The notes under the pieces were generated by a model. That model was given only the letters and a program-made list of their open reading frames with translations, was not told the DNA's origin and did not search any database. A program made the position numbers and the translations under genes. A stretch of DNA of 64,000 nt from positions 30,311,841-30,375,840 of the forward strand of contig CM068583.1 of NCBI GenBank assembly GCA_035048485.1, written 5' to 3'. This document shows positions 13,118-26,180 of the stretch, piece by piece (position 1 is the first letter of the stretch; each line of letters begins with the position of its first letter). This DNA is from Pteria penguin. Its lineage: Eukaryota; Mollusca; Bivalvia; Pterioida; Pteriidae.

Positions 13118-13351
13118 CCTAATAAACGGAGTAGAAATGTATCACGGGTAGTATATATACTCTTGTTGCCCTTATCTCAGTTTTTGAATGAGCACGAGAT
13201 AATGAATAGAAGTGCAATACGAGTATAGTGATGTAACAATGTAGTTGACACGTGACTCTCCATGATCAAGTAAGGGTACCTAAAGAGGACAGGTCAACAA
13301 GTACAAAGTCGTGATAGCAAGATTATCTTGTACATTTCCTATTACTTTCAC

Positions 13352-13352
<1 letters not shown>

Positions 13353-13400
<48 letters not shown>
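13353..13400. repeat. (AC)n microsatellite
   Basis: About 24 uninterrupted AC units. Confidence 0.95.
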
Positions 13401-13401
<1 letters not shown>

Positions 13402-13502
13402 TTATTTCCTCCTGTGCCACGGTATGTGTATTTTCTGAAACATATACTATTGTTACACATGTACTAGAGATGTATTTGCTTAAAGCCGAATTAAATTAAA
13501 CT

Positions 13503-13785
13503 AAGCTAGTGTGGAGCAGTGGATAAGGTGCTTGGCTCAAGACCGAGAGGTCTCGAGTTCGACTCATGCCGTGGGCGCACTGGTGTCCTGTCTTCTTGAT
13601 GAGACGGTAAAAACCTAGGTCCCGTGTTACGGTAGGCGTGGTACGTAAAAGATCCCTCACTAATTCAGGTGGGTCCGTTACAAAAGTATTTTCTATGCAT
13701 TGCATCGGACAGATGTTGTCACAATATGCGTCTAGTGAAAAAATCGTTGAGTAACGTAAAACAATTATTATAAATCTATCTATCT
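13503..13785 (+). mobile_element. tRNA-derived SINE, family 1
   Basis: The head carries RNA polymerase III box A-like (GTGGAGCAGTGGATAAGG) and box B-like (GAGTTCGACTC) words. The body follows with GAGACGGTAAAAACC, CCGTGTTACGGTAGGCGTGG and ACGTAAAAGATCCCTCACT, and the tail has GTAACGTAAAACAATTATT. The same body recurs at 15297, 30280, 34566(-), 49188(-), 57958 and 61950, so this is a repeated element and not a tRNA gene. Confidence 0.85.
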
Positions 13786-14356
13786 TGCTATCTGAAACAA
13801 GCATACTGAGTATTGCTGAAGTAATACATGCCCCCACTAATTTCCATAAATAAATAGATAAATAAATGACACGTATACTTACCAAGTTTGAAGTTGATAG
13901 CTTCAATGGTTGCTGAAGAAAGTTGTTCGAAAACGGTGAAATCCCTGAAATTCCAAGTCCAAGGGCCGTATCTCTTCCAAAAATAAGTCAAACATGACCA
14001 AACTCATACTCTATTTGCATATCATTAATACAAATGTAAAGATGATGGATAAATCCAAACTCTAAGTCTAAAAATCATGAAACCAGAGGACATACAAAAT
14101 CAGTGAAAATGAAAAACAAGTGGAAAATAACAAAATTTGTCTACTTGAAGAGCATATGTGAACCTCTGTGATGGAGTGAGATCAGGTGCCCGGAGAGAGT
14201 GAGCATCTCCTGCTTGCTATCAACACCCGTCACATATACCCAGTAGAAATAGTCAAATCGTGTAAATTCCATATGTATTTATATATGGAGAAGTCAAAGT
14301 AGGTAACCTTCTAGTATACAAGGTGTCAAATCTGTGTAAAATGATCGGAATCGGTC

Positions 14357-14842
14357 TCAGTCCAGAATATCATTTAAAAGTCTGGATAACGAGATATCAT
14401 ATGGAGTAATTAGAATCTCGTAACGACCATAGAGCTTCCTCAGTGACGTTGCTAGTCTAGCACATATATAACCCTGGTTGAGCAGCTTAACTGAAAGTCG
14501 CCCAGCCCTCAGAACAAAGTCATTGTAATTTGAACATGCTCTGGAATAACGTATTAACTGAGATATGAATACGCCGTATGCGGGCGATGATGGAATGTTG
14601 CTACTTATGAAAGGAAAGTTTGTGATAGCGAAATTGAAATCGTCACGTTTGTCATAGAGTGAGATGTTCAATTGACCATTAATGTCGAAAGACAACATAA
14701 TATCTAAATACGAAGTAGAATTCCTACTTTCTGTGGCTTCTTTGACCTCCAGTTCACTTGGACAGATGATGCTAAGGTAATCCGCGAATGAACGATTATT
14801 AATTGAAAGCAAATGGTTGCCCAAAAAAGTCCGAAAATCCAA
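14357..14842 (-). mobile_element. Retroelement fragment, C-terminal part of a reverse-transcriptase polyprotein
   Basis: A 161-codon frame contains SYLDIMLSF, LYDKRDDFNFAITNFPF, NIPSSPAYGVFISQLIRYSR and SLRKLYGRYE, words that I recognise from the region after the reverse-transcriptase domain of repeated invertebrate retroelements. The usual catalytic part would lie upstream (above 14900) and is absent, so the copy is 5' truncated. The downstream 14070-14250 stretch probably belongs to its 3' part. Penelope-like versus non-LTR class was not decided. Confidence 0.65.
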
Positions 14843-15154
14843 AGTACTTCAGACAGACGGACAGATATATGTAGACGGAGTGGAAACCTATAGTCCACAC
14901 CGGTTTAACCGATGGTGGACTAATAAAGTAGAAACTATTATCGGATAACCTTCATTGCTAAGACAGGCTTAACGTTTTACCAAAGATGTTTCACCTATAC
15001 CGGTATGGCGAGGGCGAAATTTGACGCATGATTGTCTCGAGCCAGATTTGACGAAGTACCATGGTTGTCTCAACCACATGGCGACGACCAGATTTCACGT
15101 TTTACCAGGAATACTTAACCTATACGGCGAGGACAAGATTTAACGCATTGTCAG

Positions 15155-15570
<416 letters not shown>

Positions 15571-16144
15571 CTTATATAACAACAGCCGGATTTAATGCAT
15601 TATCAGGATTGTATCATTTATATGTCCTGATTTAAGTTGTGAATGAAACCGAAAAACCTGGTAAAATCCACCTTATTACAGTCGGTCCAGTCGGTCATAC
15701 CTCACATTTCCTGAGAAGTGATCGAATCGAAACATTATTAACTAAATAATACAATTCTTCAACCAACTTTTTCAGACATGCAAAGGAAGTCAATATCGAA
15801 GAAGTACCAAACCGTTAATCATTCTCAAAGTCCAAGGACATATACAAAATCGTGTAAGTTTCAAAAAGGAAAGATAATTTGAGCTCGAGGCTTCAGTTTT
15901 GGATGGAAGTCTAATTCCTGTCGCGTAACCAGAGCCTGAAATAAAGGTAATCATGTAAATGAGTCAATGATGCTTATAATTAGGCATTAAACGTACAGCG
16001 TTTCTTTCGTTCTGACCCCGATATAGTGTTAGAAACAGAGGGTTTTTTTCTGGCGATGCGTTAGCAGCAGAAATATCTAAGACCTGAGAACTCCAGACGT
16101 TCAGCACTTCTGTTATTAACATCATCACTGAGGAACATGCTTCA

Positions 16145-16385
16145 AAACAGCTCGTCTCATACAGTAACATGCTGGGCTCATGACCAAGTGACTCTGGGTT
16201 TGATTCCAACCGACTTCTTGTTTTATTTTCGAGACGAGACATTCTATACCGAGGTTTCGTATCACCAGGCATGTTACGTTGACAAGTAAAATATCCCTTA
16301 CTGCTTCAATTTGGTCCTACAGTATTTCATTGGATTTTTTCTGTGAACTGCTTCAGGCACATCCCGCCATTACATTGTAACATAA
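16145..16385 (+). mobile_element. Old, diverged SINE copy
   Basis: Recognisable from GGGTTTGATTCC (box B-like), GAGACATTCTATACCGAGGT, AAGTAAAATATCCCTTACTGCTTC and GGTCCTACAG in the same order as in the fresher SINE copies, but with many substitutions. No intact ends. Confidence 0.6.
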
Positions 16386-17060
16386 TCTTGAGTTTACTAT
16401 AACAAGAAATAAAAAACACAACAAGAAAAAAGTATCACTTTTCAAAACGAGAAGACCATTATGTATATGAGGTTGGAATTAATTTTATCCAGCAAGTTCA
16501 TGAAACATACACATTAAGAATCGTGTATGTTTGATTCTAACCATAAATTAATCGTTCTGCAGGACCTTCTTGTTGATAAACAATTTACATATATTCTCAG
16601 CAAATACATGTAACCATATGTAACAGAAACAATTCGGATAGATCCGGCAGAGAACAGGTGAAAACACAATACTAGTTAACGGAGTTGATACAATAAGGAA
16701 ATATGAATATATTTCATCAATATGAATAAAAGGTCGAATACCAATGAAGTTTATGCAACACCACTTACCAGTCCTTTCCGTCTAAAAAGGCTATATATAC
16801 AATATAACATTAAGCATACCTGTAAATTATGTTCTTTTATTGCTTTATTCCGAACTTACGATTTTTAAGCCGCTATTCTAACAGTTTTGTTTTTTGTTCT
16901 GGATGCTTTATTCAAAATGGCGTACATTCTAATAGTTTATTCTTTACAGTTTAACCCCTCTCTCCTTTCCCAAACGCCACTTTCTTTTTAAAGTTTAGAA
17001 AAAAACGCTTTAACATTTATATACACAAGACATAAGGATGTACTTATGCCCAAGTAATAT

Positions 17061-17531
17061 CAATTCAATTCAATATCTTTATTCTCATAAAATGCAAATA
17101 TAAATAACAGTGTAGAGAACATATACAATATATACAAATATACAGTACATAAATATCAGCACATGCGGAAGGAGATAATTAACCTGGAGGTTGGACTCTG
17201 TCCTTAATAAAAGAAATAAACTTACATAATTTAAACTGCAGAATGCTATCTTTTGAGTTGAAAAAAATATTATATTTAAATGTATTTGGATTAACATAGT
17301 AAATTTAAGGCAAACACTTTTTTCTAAATACCTTATTTCAGTATTATTACATATACAAATATAATGGTACTCATCACTAATTTCATTTAATTCACACAGT
17401 GTGCATTTACGCTCAGATCTTGGGACATTGTACCATCTACCAGTTTCAATTGGTAGTTTGATGTTACAACATCTATATTTACACAATAGTTTTGCATTTT
17501 TTTGAAGGAAGTGAAAGTAAATAACTTTCAA
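17061..17531 (-). mobile_element. 5'-truncated LINE end with frameshift
   Basis: The minus-strand frame contains IKLPIETGRWYNVPRSERKC and CTLCELNEISDEYHY, the zinc-binding C-terminal end common to many invertebrate non-LTR retrotransposons. Just after it the frame shifts: the continuation (NPNTFKYN, QFKLCKFISFIKDRVQPPG, stop) lies in another frame. It is followed by an AATAAA signal and a terminal (ATTGA)n tail at 17061-17080, as expected for a LINE 3' end. It is a dead fragment. Confidence 0.75.
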
Positions 17532-17906
17532 TCATCATTTATCAATCATGCACATATAACGTAGGACATTCTAAACCATTTAAACCATTAGGCACCGTCC
17601 ATTTGATATTCTGGGCGGAGGTCTGGGAATTTTTGAAAAAGAAAATTCTTGCCCTGATTTTGATTTAAAAAAATCTTGCCCAGTAACACAGTGAAAAATA
17701 ATCTGTCTCCAGTAGACCAGTGTAATCTAAAATCATATTTTGGAAAAAATCAGTAGATAAAATTCAATTTTTCCTGGCGAGCTTCGGTAATTATACATAA
17801 TACTACAATGTATATTATTATGATCTTTTGTTCTTCATCACTTCAATCATGGACAAACATACATGTATCATATTTGTTACTTAAACGTAATGACAAGATT
17901 TAGCAG

Positions 17907-20206
17907 CAGATAGTTGGGATTTCTATGGGTACTAACTGCCCATCCCTTACAGCAGATAGTTGGGATATCTATGGGTACTAACTGCCCATCCCTTACAGCA
18001 GATAGTTGGGATTTCTATGGGTACTAACTGCCCATCCCTTACAGCAGATAGTTGGGATATCTATGGGTACTAACTGCCCATCCCTTACAGCAGATAGTTG
18101 GGATATCTATGGGTACTAACTGCCCATTCCTTACAGCAGATAGTTGGGATTTCTATGGGTACTAACTGCCCATCCCTTACAGCAGATAGTTGGGATTTCT
18201 ATGGGTACTAACTGCCCATCCCTTACAGCAGATAGTTGGGATTTCTATGGGTACTAACTGCCCATCCCTTACAGCAGATAGTTGGGATTTCTGTGGGTAC
18301 TAACTGCCCATCCCTTACAGCAGATAGTTGGGATTTCTATGGGTACTAACTGCCCATCCCTTACAGCAGATAGTTGGGATTTCTATGGGTACTAACTGCC
18401 CATCCCTTACAGCAGATAGTTGGGATTTCTATGGGTACTAACTGCCCATCCCTTACAGCAGATAGTTGGGATTTCTGTGGGTACTAACTGCCCATCCCTT
18501 ACAGCAGATAGTTGGGATTTCTGTGGGTACTAACTGCCCATCCCTTACAGCAGATAGTTGGGATTTCTATGGGTACTAACTGCCCATCCCTTACAGCAGA
18601 TAGTTGGGATTTCTATGGGTACTAACTGCCCATCCCTTACAGCAGATAGTTGGGATTTCTATGGGTACTAACTGCCCATCCCTTACAGCAGATAGTTGGG
18701 ATTTCTATGGGTACTAACTGCCCATCCCTTACAGCAGATAGTTGGGATTTCTATGGGTACTAACTGCCCATCCCTTACAGCAGATAGTTGGGATTTCTAT
18801 GGGTACTAACTGCCCATCCCTTACAGCAGATAGTTGGGATTTCTATGGGTACTAACTGCCCATTCCTTACAGCAGATAGTTGGGATATCTATGGGTACTA
18901 ACTGCCCATCCCTTACAGCAGATAGTTGGGATATCTATGGGTACTAACTGCCCATTCCTTACAGCAGATAGTTGGGATATCTATGGGTACTAACTGCCCA
19001 TTCCTTACAGCAGATAGTTGGGATATCTATGGGTACTAACTGCCCATTCCTTACAGCAGATAGTTGGGATTTCTATGGGTACTAACTGCCCATCCCTTAC
19101 AGCAGATAGTTGGGATTTCTATGGGTACTAGCTGCCCATCCCTTACAGCAGATAGTTGGGATTTCTATGGGTACTAACTGCCCATCCCTTACAGCAGATA
19201 GTTGGGATTTCTATGGGTACTAACTGCCCATCCCTTACAGCAGATAGTTGGGATTTCTATGGGTACTAACTGCCCATCCCTTACAGCAGATAGTTGGGAT
19301 ATCTATGGGTACTAACTGCCCATCCCTTACAGCAGATAGTTGGGATATCTATGGGTACTAACTGCCCATTCCTTACAGCAGATAGTTGGGATATCTATGG
19401 GTACTAACTGCCCATTCCTTACAGCAGATAGTTGGGATATCTATGGGTACTAACTGCCCATTCCTTACAGCAGATAGTTGGGATATCTATGGGTACTAAC
19501 TGCCCATCCCTTACAGCAGATAGTTGGGATATCTATGGGTACTAACTGCCCATCCCTTACAGCAGATAGTTGGGATATCTATGGGTACTAACTGCCCATT
19601 CCTTACAGCAGATAGTTGGGATTTCTATGGGTACTAACTGCCCATCCCTTACAGCAGATAGTTGGGATTTCTATGGGTACTAACTGCCCATCCCTTACAG
19701 CAGATAGTTGGGATTTCTATGGGTACTAACTGCCCATCCCTTACAGCAGATAGTTGGGATTTCTATGGGTACTAACTGCCCATCCCTTACAGCAGATAGT
19801 TGGGATTTCTATGGGTACTAACTGCCCATCCCTTACAGCAGATAGTTGGGATTTCTATGGGTACTAACTGCCCATCCCTTACAGCAGATAGTTGGGATTT
19901 CTATGGGTACTAACTGCCCATCCCTTACAGCAGATAGTTGGGATTTCTATGGGTACTAACTGCCCATCCCTTACAGCAGATAGTTGGGATTTCTATGGGT
20001 ACTAACTGCCCATCCCTTACAGCACATAGTTGGGATATCTATGGGTACTAACTGCCCATCCCTTACAGCAGATAGTTGGGATTTCTATGGGTACTAACTG
20101 CCCATCCCTTACAGCAGATAGTTGGGATTTCTATGGGTACTAACTGCCCATCCCTTACAGCAGATAGTTGGGATTTCTATGGGTACTAACTGCCCATCCC
20201 TTACAG
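17907..20206 (+). repeat. 46-bp satellite, exactly 50 tandem copies
   Basis: The unit starts CAGATAGTTGGGATTTCTAT and continues GGGTACTAACTGCCCATCCC then TTACAG. Spacing is 46 bp throughout with no indels seen. Variation is almost confined to two sites, GGGATTTCT/GGGATATCT and CCATCCC/CCATTCC, plus rare CTGTGGG, ACTAGC and CACATAG changes. The variant units cluster (about 18870-19060 and 19290-19610), which suggests block duplication. Each unit has ATGGG..CCCAT hairpin arms and TACTAAC followed 9 bases later by a CCCTTACAG stretch. No open reading frame. Confidence 0.98.
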
Positions 20207-20490
20207 CAGATTTGTTTCTATAATGTTATGTGAGGGATTTCATGCATTCTGTTAAAAGATCTAACCGTTTCAACGTTATTGAGTTGTTCAGTGATACCTC
20301 TAGCTAGATACATATACATGTATCTTGACGCCATCTTAGTTATCGATAACCCTGAGTCTGAAATATACATTGCTGACATATACCTACCTGAACTTCATTT
20401 AAAAAAAAAAGACAATTATACGTTATGATAAATAACAATAAAATTCAAATATTTACGATAAACGTGACGACTTTAAATTTTCTCTTGTAA

Positions 20491-20736
20491 ATTTCCCTTA
20501 TTTACCGGTAGATGGTCACAAATATTCCTTAATTTCCCTTATTTACCGGCAGATGGTCACATATATTCCTTAATTTCCCTTATTTACCTGCAGATGGTCA
20601 CAAATATTTCTTAATTTCCCTTATTTACCTGCAGATGGTCACATATATTCCTTAATTTCCCTTATTTACCGGCAGATGGTCACATATATTCCTTAATTTC
20701 CCTTATTTACCGGCAGATGGTCACATATATTCCTTA
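20491..20736. repeat. 41-bp satellite, 6 copies
   Basis: The unit begins ATTTCCCTTATTTACCGGCA and continues GATGGTCACATATATTCCTTA. Six in-register copies, the first more diverged, lie about 280 bp after the 46-bp array. The sequence is unrelated to that array. Confidence 0.95.
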
Positions 20737-22658
20737 ATTTCCATCATAGGATACTAACATAATAATTCAGTTGGTTCGATTTGCCAAAGCCTGGACTAAA
20801 CGTTTTGACTTCCACAAAAAAAAAAAAAAAAAAATACAAATAACATTGGAACTTTAAACTCAGGGTTATAAGTTTCATAAACTTAGAAAAACCTTTGTAT
20901 ATATATATATTTTTTCGGTCTTATTCAGAACTTTTATCAAAATTCGGAAATATAACTTTTGCAACAATATGTATCCAATGGAATATCTCATTCCATTTAC
21001 TAAGGTGATCATGTTTACAATCTCAGGAGGGTATAAGGGTCTGAAAATTTATCTCGTCGTGTTCCAAAATATTGAAATTCCTTCGTTATCCACAATATGA
21101 CCCAGAGATCATCAAAAAGACAATAAGTCTTGTATTGGCCTTTCTACAGTCCTATACAGATTTCTTATTTGAACGCTGCGAGCTGAATAATAGGGCGGTG
21201 GGGACTATATGATGGGCGTTGTTGAAGCCTTATTCATAGGAGAAATGGTCCTGAACCTCATTCTCTGACTGTTGGTTGGGACTCCTACAGATCAAGGGTC
21301 TGTGCTCGCTTCCAGATCTGCAGAGCATGGTTTACTCATATCAATGTCAATTTATATTTTAAATCTTTTGAAATATTGGTCTTACTCTGCATTACTATAC
21401 ATGCTTATATGTTTATGACTTTTCAACTTAAGAAATTTGTCGATTCTTGCTCTCTTTATGGAGGATTATTTATTGATTTTTAAATGTGTGTCCTTTGATT
21501 ATACTGCTTTTGTGGTGAGTGGGAAGAGGGCGGTCCGTAAAGCAGTTAACCACACCAAATGAATGGCTACTGTTATATCAATTGAGCGTGCACAGTCGGT
21601 ATCACAACTGCACTTCAATCGAAAGTTTTTGTGATGGTCTAATGTGGTTTTTTCTTCTTAAAATTATTACATTATTAGCAGTGCATTTCCGTGATCACTT
21701 CTGCCATTATGGCCGGGTCCGACGCTTTTATCTTTTCCTTTGAGTACTGTAATGTTTGTACTGGATATATGCCAAAAACAGTTCATGAGGGGCGGACAGG
21801 GGGTAGCCGTCTCCCCCTTGCACCTCTTCCATCTCCTACCTCGTTCCCTCCTTCCTTCCCCTCCCGACCCTTGTCTCCCCCTCATTTCATATCGTCGGTG
21901 AAAATACAAAATACATGACATCAGCATGATGGACAAAAAGCGTATAACACAGCTGGGACAGGTTTGACTGTGCAAAAGAATGGACCACTCCCCGCATCAG
22001 GATATAGACAGAATACTGCTATACACATCTTAGGTGTATAAAGTGGTGAATAAAGGAGAATTGTGTCAAAATGACGGAGCTTATTATGAATTTTTTATTT
22101 TATACAACAATACTGTATTAGTGAAATAATTTCTTGGTTTGGCTCTACTGGAAAAAAAAATTACCATACCCCAAGGTTGAGGAAAAAATAATCTGACCGG
22201 AATGAGAAACCCAACCCCTCTCCCCTAAATTTTCATATGGACGGTGTCTTATTCAGTGTTGACCTGGACACAATCTTCCTGCAGTGTTTCTATGGGATGC
22301 TTCTAAATGTTTCCTTCAGATGTAAGGTCTGTGATGAAGGTGTTGTGTTTATTGCCTTTGCAAAGTGTATCAAGTACCATTGATGAAATCCTAAATATTC
22401 ACGTTATCTACTAGATATAAACGTGTTTACTCATTTGGTGAACGGGGAATCTCACAAACTACTTCCTTTGCCAATGAGAGATGAACTATACATACCCTTG
22501 ACAGCGATATAATGCGACATACTTTTAAGACGATAGCTTACAAATGTACACATCATGTTTAAGTTCAACTTTCTGTACCCACTACTGACTTAAAATTACA
22601 ATGGTGTACAAAACATTTTTCTTTTCTTTTTTTTTGTTTTTTAAATATTTCTTTTTTC

Positions 22659-22700
<42 letters not shown>
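20737..22700. other. No gene seen; low-complexity DNA
   Basis: AT-rich with an A-run at 20815-20834. A pyrimidine-rich stretch (CCTCCTTCC-type) covers 21800-21880. The short reading frames at 21519-21975 have no recognisable domain and overlap on both strands. An (ATT)n run begins at 22662. Confidence 0.5.

Positions 22701-22716
<16 letters not shown>
22662..22716. repeat. (ATT)n microsatellite
   Basis: About 18 ATT units, followed by G-rich and (GTT)n sequence to about 22810. Confidence 0.9.
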
Positions 22717-23314
22717 TTTGCTTTGGGGGCAGGGGGTTGTTTTGGGGACGGTATTTTAGTTTTGTTTTTGGGGTTGTTGTTGTTGTTGACGATGTTGTTG
22801 TTGTTGTTGCCTTTGCTATTGACGGCAACTGCTTGTTACTTAACCTCAAGGAAGGATCTTTATGTAACACGGAGCTTCGACTTATACCGTATTTTCCAGG
22901 GATAGATGGAGTGACAGAAAAAGATAATCTCTTAAGAAACGCACTACCCGACAGCCGGGATCCAACAGATGTATCCATTAACTTGGAATACTTCGCAATG
23001 GAAATGGGGAGATACATGTGCATCAGAGTTCTAGATTTAATCATGTTAAGACGAGGTTATACCGAAGGAGGAAATGGAACACAAAATCAGAAGGAGAGGA
23101 TATATAGACAGCATGCATATGTGAACAACACAAGATGTACTTTTGAAATTTTGGTGTTAGGTTAACTCAGATAGACCCAATGAAATCCGTGTATCAACAA
23201 ATCTGGTTATTCACAACTGCTAGACGTAGATGTAGAGAAATATGATGTATTACTCTCCATGTACACCATTTTAATCCACGCTATCTATTAACACAGAAAT
23301 ACATTAATAACAAT

Positions 23315-23730
23315 TCATTTAATTCGAAATCCCATAAATGTGGATTTTCTTCGTCCATAAAGTTTAACTTCAGTCTGGTCTATAGGGGTCCTCACGAACA
23401 CTTTTTCTCCGATCTGTAAGTTATAGATAATTCCCGGTGAACACTGATAAGATTTTATTCGTCTGGAGGAAGGATGTACCCTCATTACTACTGTGTCATT
23501 CACAACAAGTTCCGACACCATCTGTCTCATCTTATCAGAAATTATTGATACTGCAAAAAAGTATTCCCCACTCAGTGGACACGTGAACACTCCTGTTTTG
23601 AAGTCATATCCTACACCATTATTGAGTACCACTTCATCAAATCGGATCGTTTCATTGGCTTGTTGATTAGGGCGATCCCGGAGCACGTGAGCAGTGAATG
23701 CTATGTTGCCAAGATTTTTCTCACCAATCA
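23315..23730 (-). CDS. C1q-domain-containing protein, terminal exon
   Basis: This exon encodes essentially a whole C1q domain of about 130 residues. Landmarks are IAFTAHVL, IRFDEVVLNNGVGYD, TGVFTCPLSGEYFFAVS, ELVVNDTVVMRV, GEKVFVRT and the closing FMGFRIK before the TGA stop. C1q-domain proteins are greatly expanded in bivalves, where many are secreted, trimeric pattern-recognition lectins. Start: a pyrimidine-rich CTTTTCTTTTTCTTCAG ends at 23731, so it reads as an internal 3' splice site with the exon entering in phase 1. However, an upstream in-frame ATG at 23776 adds a hydrophobic MNLICYFIYIIFSFSSVIG that could serve as a signal peptide without splicing. No collagen-like repeat is present in this exon. 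The upstream exons, if any, were not fixed. Confidence 0.88.
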
Positions 23731-23829
23731 CTGAAGAAAAAGAAAAGATAATATATATAAAGTAGCATATTAAATTCATTCTGATACGGCAAATGCACAT
23801 CTATGCAATATCACTGCAAATTATGCATA

Positions 23830-26180
23830 TGCAAATTACTAGCTGTTAAAAATATAAACGAGACCAAATATCGTATATTTTGTCATTATAATTTACGACA
23901 ATTTTTTTCAATCTTTGGAAATTAACAATATTACAGAAGAGAAGACATCTGACCATTAAATATTATAATAGTCAAATAAACACAGAAAACGACATTACAA
24001 AAATATTCGATTGTACTGCAATTACGATACCGACTTAGGACGGTCAATCAAAAAAACAAACGTCACTCAATTGGTGTGGTTAACCGGTTTACGAGCACAC
24101 ACCTTCCGACTCTCCGTAAAAGTAGCACCATCAAAGGACAAGCGTTTAAAAATTCGTATAGAAACGACAAGATAATATATATTCTACACTTCAATCGGTA
24201 TATCTTTAAAAAGGAGTTCATTCTAAGTAATTTATAACACTTAGAAATAAAGTCCTCTTGGTTTTCATGAATTTAATGATGATATTTTATACCACAGAGA
24301 TATATAATGCTCTTCTAGATGTTTGTTAGGAACACAGCTAATGACATTCTTGTCTCATGTTTAATCAAGAAATGTGCCAACAGATTACGGTTGTTATAGA
24401 TTCTACATCACCTTGAACGTGTGTTTCAAGGTCAAATAATTCGGTGTCTGTTTCATTATATTTTGAAATAAAATAACCTTTTTAATATATATTTTTGTAA
24501 TATCGAGCCCTAAGAAAATTAACGTTTTATGATATACTCAGAATGTAAATGTAACATTCAACATGGTTGCTGTCAATATGAAAAAATGTATGAAAAGGGG
24601 CAAAATTTCTACAAAATGACCACGTTATAATACAACTAACACTTTTTCATTGGCGTTTTAGTTGACATTAAAAAGGAAAGTCGAAGTCACTATACAACAC
24701 AGACATTAACAATTGATGTATTTGATTATAATATGTAGCGAACATGAGACTCCTGCAGCAACTTTTCTGGATATCAAATACTAGTATGAGACTCCTGCGA
24801 TAGTTTTCCTGGATATTATCAAATATGAGGCTCATGCAGCATCTTTCCTAGATTTTATCAAACATGAGACTGCCACAGCAACTTCACTAGATATCATCAA
24901 AAACTGTCGAACATGCATAGTATGTTCTGAATTGTTATAAGTCTGAAATTTGCTCCATGGAATTTTCTTAAATAAGCACATTTTTCAATCAAACAAATCA
25001 AAAGTAAACCAGTTATAAATAAACACTACATCCGGGCATGATATTCAAACAGCTCACCTATCCACATCCTTCAACGCATGGATCATTAAATTTCCTATTT
25101 AGAATGTAAAATACTTTATTGCACATGTATCATCATCTTGGATTGTAAAGCTCAAACAATATACTTATTTCATATTTTGTATGATACAAGGGGCCTAAAC
25201 TTGGGATTGTAAAGCTCAGACAATATACTCATTTTTTATATGATACAAGTTGGATTGTAAAGCTCGGACAATATACTTATTTCACATTTTATATGATACG
25301 AGGGGCCTAAACTTGGGATTGTAAAGCTCAGACAATATACTTATTTCATATTTGATATGATACAAGGAGCCTAATGCCCGATAAATTACATTTTCCCGGA
25401 AATTTCATTATGCAGTCAATGTTTGGATTGTTGCGCCATTATTAAGTAACGCAACTTTGAGCGGCAAAACATCATTTGTTGGGTAATAAATTTGAGAGAA
25501 AATTTATAAGAAGTAGGTCTATTGATTTGATTCGGTCATATGCATGAGCATCGTCAATCTAGTAATATGCATTTAAAAGAACTTTTTTCTGGTAAACTTT
25601 ACCACGCTTGAAATGGATCCTTTACTATTACCGCGGAACTGACATTTTGGTTTGCAAATGATAGCGTATACCGTAGATCTAGTTTTTGGCGTCATAACGA
25701 AAAATTAATTGTTGCTGACGTCATCTTGCGGGAAAACGCAGATATATGATGTTGCCAACCAAAATGTCACTCCCGCAGTAATAGTGAAAGAGTCTATAGA
25801 AAAATATTCTCAGGTCTTGAACCATGGTCTTCACAATGTCAGAGCTTTGTGATTTCGTCCCTCAAACAAACTCTAGACAAAAGTGGTCATTAAAAAAATT
25901 CCAATTTTGATTGATGTAAGGGCATAATACCAGACAACCCACTTTTTGCCAGATTTTTAAGTATTATGTTGAATCTTGGATTGTGACGTCACAGTAATTT
26001 CACGCAAATTTGGAACTGAAGAAATAGAAAGTTATGAATGAATGCATGTTCCTGCATTTGAAATCCGAAGAGAGCAATTTCATTGGACGATTTATTTCAG
26101 AAAGTACGTACTGTTTAATCACAACCCCAGCTTTTGAATACCGACTTTTCTCAAGGGATTGTATGAGGGACAAAGCGGGA
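23830..26180. other. Non-coding stretch with two small degenerate tandem repeats
   Basis: At 24743-24905 four diverged units of about 41 bp share (C/T)ATGAGACTCCTGCAGCAAC..CTGGATATCA. At 25138-25375 four units of about 50-65 bp share GGATTGTAAAGCTC(A/G)GACAATATACTTATT and ATGATACAAGGGGCCTAAA. The rest is AT-rich without a recognisable exon. Confidence 0.65.

Larger units (their letters stand above)
17591..22248. mobile_element. Possible large TTA-flanked inverted-repeat element that encloses two satellites
   Basis: The left end GGCACCGTCCATTTGA and the reverse complement of the right end GACACCGTCCATATGA match at 14 of 16 positions, and weaker similarity continues for about 30 bp. TTA flanks both sides (17588-17590 and 22249-22251), the same target duplication as the other Harbinger-like elements here. 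The interior is the 46-bp satellite, a 41-bp satellite and unremarkable AT-rich DNA; no transposase frame was found. A chance pairing of two separate MITE ends is the alternative. Confidence 0.45.

Noticed and set aside
17907..20206. CRISPR-like array
   Set aside because: Units are contiguous 46-bp repeats with no unique spacers, in a eukaryotic setting; it is a satellite.
22737..23165. 142-codon plus-strand open frame
   Set aside because: Its start lies in low-complexity GTT/G-rich DNA, the minus strand is also open, and no domain is recognisable. The part from about 22820 could be an exon but cannot be supported.
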